From: Desulfolinea sp050305405
GTDB taxonomy: Bacteria; Chloroflexota; Anaerolineae; Anaerolineales; Villigracilaceae
Assembly (NCBI GenBank): GCA_050305405.1
Contig: JBNLFG010000006.1
Location: 62,001 to 126,000, forward strand
DNA: 64,000 nucleotides
Reading direction: 5' to 3'
This document shows positions 58,361 to 64,000 of this stretch, one piece after another. Under the pieces are notes generated by a model, which worked only from the letters and a program-made list of their open reading frames with translations, had not been told where the DNA came from and ran no database searches. Numbering within the stretch: position 1 is the stretch's first letter; the number at the start of each line of letters is the position of its first letter. The position numbers were made by a program, and so were the translations under genes.

Positions 58361-59863
58361 ATGAAAAAATATATCGCCGCAATTGACCAAGGTACCACCA
58401 GCACACGCTTTATCATCTTCAACCACGCAGGCGAAGTTGTCGCCGTTGATCAAAAAGAACATCGTCAAATTTACCCCAAACCCGGCTGGGTGGAGCACGA
58501 TCCGCTCGAAATTTGGGTGCGGACGCACGATGTGATGAAGGGCGCGCTAAAAAAGGGCAATATCGACGCCAGCGAAATTGCCGCGATCGGCATCACCAAT
58601 CAGCGCGAGACAGCAGTGGTTTGGAACCGCCACACGGGCGAGCCGATTTACAACGCCATCGTCTGGCAGGATACGCGCACGGATGAGATATGTAACGCCT
58701 TGGCGAAAGATGGCGGCCAAGACCGCTTGCGTGCGAAAACGGGATTACCGCTGGCGACCTATTTCTCAGGCCCCAAAGTGAAATGGATTCTGGATAATGT
58801 TGAATACGCCCGTGAACTGGCCGATTCTGGCGACTTGATCTTCGGCAATATGGACACCTGGCTGATCTGGAATTTGACGGGCGCACACGTCACCGATGTG
58901 ACCAACGCCTCGCGTACCCTGCTGATGGATATCGAAAGCCTCGCTTGGGACGACGAGTTGCTCTCCCTGCTTGACATCCCGCGCTCGATGATGCCCGAAA
59001 TCCGCTCGTCGTCGGAAGTCTACGGGCATGTGGAGATGGGACCGATCGCACTGGATGGTGTCTTTGAAGGGATGCCCGTCGCGGGCGACCTCGGCGATCA
59101 ACATGCGGCGTTGTTCGGCCAAACCTGTTTCGACGTGGGTGATGCCAAAAACACCTACGGCACTGGATGTTTTATGCTCCTTAACACCGGCGAGAAACCG
59201 GTTCCGTCAACTTCAGGGTTGCTGACCACGCTCGGATACAAGATCGGCGACCAACCCGCCGTTTATGCCCTCGAAGGCTCAATTGCGGTTACGGGCGCGC
59301 TCGTCCAGTGGCTGCGTGATAATTTGGGCATGATCGAGAAATCAGAAGATGTGGAAGTTTTGGCAAAAACCGTCGAAGATAACGGCGGCATCTACTTTGT
59401 GCCCGCCTTTAGCGGACTCTTCGCACCCTACTGGCGCAGCGACGCACGCGGTGCAATTGTCGGGATGACGCGCTACGTCAACAAGGGTCATATTGCGCGC
59501 GCGACCCTCGAAGCGACTGCCTTCCAGACTCTCGAAGTGCTGGACGCGATGGAAAAAGACTCCGGCGTGACCTTGAAATCACTCAAAGTGGACGGCGGCA
59601 TGGTCTTCAACGAAACCCTGATGCAATTCCAGGCGGATATGGTCAATGTCCCCGTCATCCGCCCGATGGTATCAGAGACTACTGCCCTTGGCGCTGCCTA
59701 CGCAGCCGGGCTGGCTGTTGGCTTTTGGCAGAACATCGACGAGCTGCGTGCCTATTGGGGCAAGGATAAAGAGTGGACGCCAGAGATGGATGAGGACAAA
59801 CGCGCAAATCTCTACAAAGGTTGGAAGAAGGCCGTCACGCGGACGTTTGATTGGGTTGAATAA
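58361..59863 (+). CDS. glpK: Glycerol kinase
   Basis: A 500-residue FGGY-family kinase making glycerol-3-phosphate. AAIDQGTTSTRFIIF (phosphate 1), ITNQRETAVVWNRHTGEPIYNAIVWQDTRT with the glycerol-binding Arg-Glu, GDQHAALFGQTCF, TYGTGCFMLLNTG (phosphate 2) and DGGMVFNETLMQFQAD (adenosine) all match GlpK. The frame opens earlier at 58334 inside the repeat; the ATG at 58361 has AAGGAAA ahead of it and gives the normal length. No glpF or glpD is adjacent. Confidence 0.96.
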   Translation: MKKYIAAIDQGTTSTRFIIFNHAGEVVAVDQKEHRQIYPKPGWVEHDPLEIWVRTHDVMKGALKKGNIDASEIAAIGITNQRETAVVWNRHTGEPIYNAIVWQDTRTDEICNALAKDGGQDRLRAKTGLPLATYFSGPKVKWILDNVEYARELADSGDLIFGNMDTWLIWNLTGAHVTDVTNASRTLLMDIESLAWDDELLSLLDIPRSMMPEIRSSSEVYGHVEMGPIALDGVFEGMPVAGDLGDQHAALFGQTCFDVGDAKNTYGTGCFMLLNTGEKPVPSTSGLLTTLGYKIGDQPAVYALEGSIAVTGALVQWLRDNLGMIEKSEDVEVLAKTVEDNGGIYFVPAFSGLFAPYWRSDARGAIVGMTRYVNKGHIARATLEATAFQTLEVLDAMEKDSGVTLKSLKVDGGMVFNETLMQFQADMVNVPVIRPMVSETTALGAAYAAGLAVGFWQNIDELRAYWGKDKEWTPEMDEDKRANLYKGWKKAVTRTFDWVE

Positions 59864-59869
59864 CGTTTA

Positions 59870-59906
59870 GGTGCGGCATCCTGCAAAAGGATGCCGCACC
59901 TTTTTT
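59870..59906 (+). terminator. Intrinsic terminator of glpK
   Basis: GGTGCGGCATCC / GGATGCCGCACC hairpin, loop TGCAAAA, followed by T6. Confidence 0.95.
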
Positions 59907-59933
59907 CACCGAAAAGCATAGAGAAAATTGCTC

Positions 59934-60845
59934 ATGAAAACGATCAATAAAGATAACCTGAATGCCGCATATCATTTTATCGAGTCAAACGGGAATGACC
60001 TGCACATATCCCTTTTTGAATATCATTTCTTCAACGGATCATCAGATAAGGTTTTGGAAAACTTGAAAAAATATCAGAACGAAGATGGAGGTTTTGGGAA
60101 TGGATTGGAACCTGATTTCATGTTGCCTGATTCGTCTCCGTTAGCGACAACCATCGCATTTCAGATATTAGGTGAAATAGAAGAAAATGATGACGAGGTA
60201 ACTTCTTCAGCAGTAAAGTTTTATGAAAACACTTTTGATCGAAACAGAAATGGCTGGTGGGCTGTCCCCGCTCAAGTCAATAATTACCCACATGCTCCCT
60301 GGTGGTATTATGATACACAGAAAAAATGCACCGTCATCGACCATCACTGGGGGAATCCTTCAAGTGAAATTATCGGGACATTGTACGAACACAGAAACCA
60401 ATTAGCGTCGATTGATATTGAAAACCTGATTGAGCACGCGATAAAGCGCTTGAATGAACTCGAAGCGTATAAATCTGAGCATGAAATCTATTGCTATATC
60501 CGAATGTATAAAAAATTGCCAGAAATATATCAACAGCAACTGAAAGAAACAATCTCAAAAGCCATCAAAGAACTATTATGTCTTGATCTAAGCCAATGGA
60601 ACACTTATGTCCCAAAGCCATTGGACTTTATACAATCGAGATATCATCCTTTATTTGCCAACATACAAGAATATGCGGAAGAAAATTGCGATTATCTAAT
60701 TGACACGATGAGAGCTGGTCTATGGTATCCAACTTGGAAATGGAATCAATATGATGAACAGTGGGAAGAATCCAGAAAAAAGTGGACCGCAATCCTAACG
60801 ATAAAGAATTACAAGATATTGAGAGAGTTCAATCGGTTTGCGTAG
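59934..60845 (+). CDS. Prenyltransferase/terpene-cyclase-like alpha-barrel protein (303 aa)
   Basis: A soluble, AT-rich gene product. NEDGGFGNGLEPDF resembles the QxxDGGFG repeat turns of squalene-cyclase/prenyltransferase alpha-alpha barrels, and DRNRNGWWAVPAQVNNYPHAPWWYYD contributes a Trp-rich surface as in such barrels. A DxDD-type cyclase motif is not evident, so enzymatic activity is uncertain. It starts at the ATG at 59934 (the frame opens at a TTG six bases earlier). Codon use and AT content differ from glpK, suggesting separate origin. Confidence 0.7.
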   Translation: MKTINKDNLNAAYHFIESNGNDLHISLFEYHFFNGSSDKVLENLKKYQNEDGGFGNGLEPDFMLPDSSPLATTIAFQILGEIEENDDEVTSSAVKFYENTFDRNRNGWWAVPAQVNNYPHAPWWYYDTQKKCTVIDHHWGNPSSEIIGTLYEHRNQLASIDIENLIEHAIKRLNELEAYKSEHEIYCYIRMYKKLPEIYQQQLKETISKAIKELLCLDLSQWNTYVPKPLDFIQSRYHPLFANIQEYAEENCDYLIDTMRAGLWYPTWKWNQYDEQWEESRKKWTAILTIKNYKILREFNRFA

Positions 60846-60891
60846 CGTCAAGTAAATAAGCGCTTCAAAAAACCAAACTCTCCAGCCGTCC

Positions 60892-60995
60892 AAAACATGG
60901 GAAAACTCCCCCCCTCCCGTTATGAAAAAACTTTCATTTCCCGCTCTCCTTGAACCTTGCTTTGGGATGTCCGCCTCCATCGTCCGCCCTAGCGC
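60892..60995. repeat. Repeat downstream of AT-rich genes, copy 1
   Basis: Core CCCGTTATGAAA...CTTTCATTTCCCGCTCTC, then TTGAACCTTGCTTTGGGATG (60916-60969). It matches 62365-62419 closely in the same orientation, with weaker similarity extending on both sides. It contains an ATGAAA/TTTCAT palindrome. It lies between two genes of the AT-rich group. Confidence 0.7.
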
Positions 60996-61065
60996 AAGTT
61001 GTTAGATTGTTATCAAAAAGGTTCATGCGCAATTCAGTATCACGCCACCCTTAAGGATTTTTAGG

Positions 61066-61572
61066 ATGCAACGACAAAAGTTGATTAAACGCCTGCGTTC
61101 TCTGCGAAATTTGGAGTTTTTCAATATCTTCTTCTTACCGGCTTGTTTGTATTTTGTCTTGTCGGTTAGAGCAACCTTAGATTGGCAGGCCTATGTCGTT
61201 AGCATGTTCAATATTTGTGTTGTGCTTGCACAGGGTGTGCTCTACTGGCATTTGAAGTTAGAGTCTGTACGCAAGCATGAGATGGCCTTGCCAGCATATG
61301 CCTATCGAGTTTTCTTCTTTTTCAAAAGGGCCAATTTGTTTTTATTTGTGGTTTACCCGGCACTATTTCTCTTGGATAAGGTAACCACGCATGTAGATTT
61401 CCAAGTTACGATCTGGTCGAATCTGCTATACGTCTTTAGCATTCTGGAATATGTAAACTACTATTATTTTCAGTTGAGTCATGATAATCTGAATGATATT
61501 CGCTATTTGATCAGGCATAAGAAAATTCGCAGATCGCCGTTGTGGACCGACCTGCAACGAAATCGAGAATGA
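61066..61572 (+). CDS. Membrane protein of unknown function (168 aa)
   Basis: A protein with a basic N-terminus (MQRQKLIKRLRSLRN) and four hydrophobic helices (about 19-33, 43-63, 88-106, 115-135), ending with SHDNLNDIRYLIRHKKIRRSPLWTDLQRN. No recognised motif. Aromatic and AT-rich. It stands alone, between repeat-containing gaps. Confidence 0.6.
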   Translation: MQRQKLIKRLRSLRNLEFFNIFFLPACLYFVLSVRATLDWQAYVVSMFNICVVLAQGVLYWHLKLESVRKHEMALPAYAYRVFFFFKRANLFLFVVYPALFLLDKVTTHVDFQVTIWSNLLYVFSILEYVNYYYFQLSHDNLNDIRYLIRHKKIRRSPLWTDLQRNRE

Positions 61573-61668
61573 GTTACTAGCTGAGAATGATCTCAAGTTC
61601 CTGCGTTGGTACCGTCGGTGACCACTTGTCGCTTAGGCCCCCGTTATGTAGAAAAAGAGGAAAAACTG

Positions 61669-62238
61669 ATGCGAGACTTTTGGATAATCGTAATACATCA
61701 AGTAATTTTCCAAGGAATGTTTGCCTTAAAAAACATCATCCTGAGAAAAACTACGGGAAAGCAGATTCGTGGAAGGAACGTAGAAGCTACAATATCAATC
61801 GTTTTCTTTGTTCTTTTCATTATGCTTTCTTTAGTGATCAGCTATTTTGAATTAGATTTCGGAAAACTACATATATTGAGCGACAACGCTTCGTTATCAT
61901 TGGCGTTGGGAATTCTAATTCTAAATCTAGTTTTATCGTTGCTATCACTGATCCATTTACGGGATTCATGGAGGGTTGGTGTCATTGAAAACCAAAAAAC
62001 GGACTTGATTACCGGCGGTATTTATGGTTTCACTCGTAATCCCTATTTCTTAACATATTTTCTTATGTTTGGCGCATATACGGTGTTGCTGCAAAATTTG
62101 CTGCTATTAGTTCTCTCGGTTATCGGATTTATTCTGGTGCATAGAATGATCCTTAAAGAAGAAAAATATTTACTTTCGCTTCACGGAGATAAGTATTTAC
62201 AGTACAAATCAAAGGTTCCGAGATATTTCATAATATGA
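61669..62238 (+). CDS. Isoprenylcysteine carboxyl methyltransferase-like (ICMT/PEMT) membrane protein
   Basis: A 189-residue polytopic protein. The C-terminal GGIYGFTRNPYFLTYFLMFGAYTVLL followed by HRMILKEEKYLLSLHGDKYLQYKSKVPRYF is the hallmark of the ICMT/phospholipid methyltransferase family, where RNPxY and the E-E-x(2)-L...Y...VPRF segments bind SAM. The ATG at 61669 has GAGGAAAAA ahead of it and is preferred to the upstream TTG frame. In bacteria these enzymes methylate lipids, phenols or unknown substrates. Confidence 0.85.
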   Translation: MRDFWIIVIHQVIFQGMFALKNIILRKTTGKQIRGRNVEATISIVFFVLFIMLSLVISYFELDFGKLHILSDNASLSLALGILILNLVLSLLSLIHLRDSWRVGVIENQKTDLITGGIYGFTRNPYFLTYFLMFGAYTVLLQNLLLLVLSVIGFILVHRMILKEEKYLLSLHGDKYLQYKSKVPRYFII

Positions 62239-62334
62239 ACCATAAAATAAATATTTCAACCCGATTTTTTACCGCTACGCTTTGAAAAAAGCAGGTTGAG
62301 CTGATGTTGTACAGGGCTTTCATAAAAAAAGTTC

Positions 62335-62458
62335 TAGATATGCGCAAAATATGGTAAAACTATCCCCGTTATGAAAATGACTTTCATTTCCCGCTCTCTT
62401 TGAGCCTTGTCTTGGGATGCCGTGCTGCATCCCTGCCGTGTCTGCATATCTTAGCGGA
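62335..62458. repeat. Repeat downstream of AT-rich genes, copy 2
   Basis: Core CCCGTTATGAAAATGACTTT...CTTGGGATG at 62365-62419, near-identical to 60916-60969. It occupies the middle of the roughly 330-bp gap between the ICMT-like gene and the FTR-like gene. No gene is seen in that gap. Confidence 0.7.
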
Positions 62459-62565
62459 AGCGTGGATGATTCGTATTTAGCGTGATTCTCCACAGCCGTT
62501 GGCATATGCTGGCGGCTGTTTTGTTTTAAGTTGCAAGTTTCATGTTGCAAGTAAGGAGAATACAG

Positions 62566-63186
62566 ATGTTAAAAATGATGATCGCTTTTTTCAAGGATTT
62601 CTTCAAATATCGCCCGCAGATTAAGAAGCAAAAGGCGTGGATGGAGAAATACATCGCCAAAAAGGGCTATGCTCTCAACCCCAACTGGATGATGAGCACC
62701 AACCTATCGATTTGGTTGACCGAAATGGAAGATACCTTCGGCAAACGTTACTGCCCCTGCTTTGAACCTTCGGGAAGCGCTGAGTTGGACAAGAAAATGC
62801 TCTGCCCCTGCAAATTCATCGACGATGAGATCGAAGAATACGGTACCTGTCACTGTGCCCTCTTTGGCGCAGGCGATCTTGACAAGGAAGGTTGGCAAGC
62901 CTCCAGTAAACGTCTGCAAGCCGAATATCGTGTTCCGCTCAATTTAGAGAATGGCGTGCTTGATACACGCGGAGTCCCGATGGATAAGCGTCGTAATCTG
63001 CCCGTCCCTGATGCGATGCACCAGCTTAAATCCACATTGAGTGATTACGCAGGCGAAGAGCTAACCATGATCGTCGAGCGCGAGCAGGAAGCGGTCAATT
63101 TGGGTAAGATCGCCGAGTATCGTGGCTTTGGCTATGAGAGCGAAGCAGAGGAAGATCGTTATACAGTCAAACTGACGTTGAAATAG
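62566..63186 (+). CDS. Ferredoxin-thioredoxin reductase catalytic-subunit-like protein
   Basis: A 206-residue protein. The central part (about 60-105) has the FTR beta-chain cysteine pattern: YCPCF (63, 65), LCPCKF (80, 82) and TCHCALFG (95, 97), i.e. six Cys that hold a [4Fe-4S] cluster next to a redox-active disulfide. It has an N-terminal helix-rich extension (MLKMMIAFFKDFFKYRPQIKK...) and a C-terminal tail of about 90 residues not found in plant FTR. No variable subunit or thioredoxin is nearby. The ATG at 62566 follows AAGGAGAA. Confidence 0.85.
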   Translation: MLKMMIAFFKDFFKYRPQIKKQKAWMEKYIAKKGYALNPNWMMSTNLSIWLTEMEDTFGKRYCPCFEPSGSAELDKKMLCPCKFIDDEIEEYGTCHCALFGAGDLDKEGWQASSKRLQAEYRVPLNLENGVLDTRGVPMDKRRNLPVPDAMHQLKSTLSDYAGEELTMIVEREQEAVNLGKIAEYRGFGYESEAEEDRYTVKLTLK

Positions 63187-63209
63187 CGGGTTGTGCTTGG
63201 GACTTTTTT

Positions 63210-63246
63210 AATGGGATGTGGTTTATTGCCGCATCCCATTTTCTTT
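63210..63246 (+). terminator. Intrinsic terminator after the FTR-like gene
   Basis: AATGGGATGTGG / CCGCATCCCATT hairpin, followed by TTCTTTT. Confidence 0.85.
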
Positions 63247-63334
63247 TACCGGAAGCAGGCCAAAATCCATGAGCGTGGCGGGAAGAGGCTATAATGGGCA
63301 GTGACTTATCCAAACTATCCATCCTACCTTAAAG

Positions 63335-63829
63335 ATGCATCTAATCAGAGAAATGACTCGCCAAGATGGTCCCCGTGTCCTTGAGATATACGAAATGGGA
63401 CTTGAAACGAAGAACGCCACCTTCGAGACAGAAGTGCCTACCTGGGACGATTGGGACGCAAAGCATCATTCCTTTTCACGATTTGTTTATGTGGATGGGG
63501 GAAAGGTGCTTGGCTGGATCGCCTTGTCCCCGGTATCAGCGCGAAAGGTTTACGCAGGTGTAGCCGAAGTGAGCGTTTACATTGATACCAATGAGCAGGG
63601 GAAGGGGATCGGTTCAAAGCTGATGGAGAAGGTCATTTTTTCTTCGGAAGAAGAAGGGATTTGGACGCTTTATTCGAGCATATTCCCTGAAAATGCAGCC
63701 ACCTTGAGACTGCATGAAAAATTCGGTTTTCGCATCATTGGTAGAAGAGAAAAGATTGCTAAATTAGACGATCAATGGCGCGATACGATTTTATTGGAAA
63801 GACGAAGTAATGCGGTTGGCATTGAGTAA
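63335..63829 (+). CDS. GNAT acetyltransferase of the phosphinothricin/PAT type
   Basis: A 164-residue single-domain acetyltransferase. IREMTRQDGPRVLEIYEMGLETKNATFETEVPTW and VAEVSVYIDTNEQGKGIGSKLMEKVIFSSEEEGIWTL (motif A QGKGIG) and the FRIIGRREKIAKLDDQWRDTILLER end match the pat/bar/YncA family, which acetylates amino groups of methionine sulfoximine/sulfone or phosphinothricin-like compounds. It may deal with a toxic amino-acid analogue or methionine sulfone. It ends 33 nt before the U32 peptidase gene. Confidence 0.9.
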   Translation: MHLIREMTRQDGPRVLEIYEMGLETKNATFETEVPTWDDWDAKHHSFSRFVYVDGGKVLGWIALSPVSARKVYAGVAEVSVYIDTNEQGKGIGSKLMEKVIFSSEEEGIWTLYSSIFPENAATLRLHEKFGFRIIGRREKIAKLDDQWRDTILLERRSNAVGIE

Positions 63830-63862
63830 AGACCAAGACAAAAATATTGGTAGTTGAAACAT

Positions 63863-64000
63863 ATGAAAAAAATTGAACTTCTCTCCCCTGCTGGCTCGAT
63901 CAGAAATATGCAATATGCTTTTGCCTATGGCGCGGATGCGGTCTATGCCGGGCAGCCACGCTATAGCCTGCGGGTCAGAAAAAACGAATTTAACGACTTA
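63863..64000 (+). CDS. U32 family peptidase/tRNA or rRNA hydroxylase-like, N-terminus only
   Basis: The first 46 codons of a gene that runs off the window. MKKIELLSPAGSIRNMQYAFAYGADAVYAG is the unmistakable opening of the U32 family (YegQ/TrhP, RlhA), whose members act in tRNA or 23S rRNA hydroxylation rather than as simple proteases. The length and the remaining Cys-containing domain lie outside the window. Confidence 0.85.
   Translation, partial: MKKIELLSPAGSIRNMQYAFAYGADAVYAGQPRYSLRVRKNEFNDL

Noticed and set aside
60846..61065. Possible integron attC site after the alpha-barrel gene
   Set aside because: GTT-containing core boxes can be found, but I could not find matching complementary R'' / R' pairs, and no integrase is present.
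1..64000. tRNA, rRNA, CRISPR arrays, prophage
   Set aside because: No cloverleaf with a T-arm, rRNA core, regularly spaced repeats or phage structural genes were seen on either strand.

Overview
The window looks like chromosomal DNA of a heterotrophic Chloroflexota bacterium, most likely of the Anaerolineae. This is an inference from gene content and style: many Cys-anchored lipoproteins with Thr/Pro-rich linkers after the lipobox, split glycine decarboxylase (GcvPA/GcvPB), long B12-dependent MetH, MscL with a zinc ribbon, DUF2804, tandem M1-like lipoproteins, and many short palindromic intergenic repeats. There is no 16S rRNA or tRNA here to confirm it. No CRISPR array, prophage or transposase gene was seen.

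Layout. 1-4.3 kb (minus): partial zinc-type oxidoreductase, Nudix hydrolase, unknown protein, PcrA/UvrD helicase, MscL. 4.4-14.4 kb (plus): a complete oligopeptide/dipeptide ABC transporter (two ATPases, binding lipoprotein, two permeases) from a clear promoter, followed by three lipoproteins including an S41 protease. 14.5-31.7 kb (minus): an accessory-looking stretch of methyltransferases (one fused to an aminoglycoside-type nucleotidyltransferase), CDF metal exporter, HIT protein and a decayed HIT copy, ATP-cone/uridine-kinase-like protein, five GNAT genes (one truncated), an MFS exporter preceded by a leader-peptide attenuator, and CysH. 31.7-48.9 kb (minus): two M1-like lipoproteins, a Fur regulator with a tiny partner gene, a methyltransferase whose 3' end comes from a repeat, CoaX, PanD, MetH, secreted proteins, a PaaI-type thioesterase with two decayed relatives, DUF2804, CAP/LysM protein and a small Smr protein. 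49-57.3 kb (minus): two bacteriohemerythrins, a large internally duplicated secreted protein, and the glycine cleavage genes gcvH-gcvPA-gcvPB under a tandem glycine riboswitch. 57.3-64 kb (plus): Fmt, GlpK, an AT-richer group of three unrelated small genes with repeats, a ferredoxin-thioredoxin-reductase-like protein, a PAT-type acetyltransferase and the start of a U32 peptidase.

The most interesting feature is the MFS control region (about 30577-30879). It has a promoter, a GNRA hairpin at the predicted 5' end, a 26-codon leader ORF with its own Shine-Dalgarno, two consecutive intrinsic terminators and mutually exclusive pairing segments. I read it as a translation-dependent (probably drug-responsive) attenuator of an exporter plus acetyltransferase operon. 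A second theme is intergenic plasticity: at least eight families of short palindromic or MITE-like repeats, plus gene remnants (HIT, PaaI-type thioesterase, GcvPB 3' end) that bracket other genes as if those genes had been inserted with partial duplication of a neighbour.
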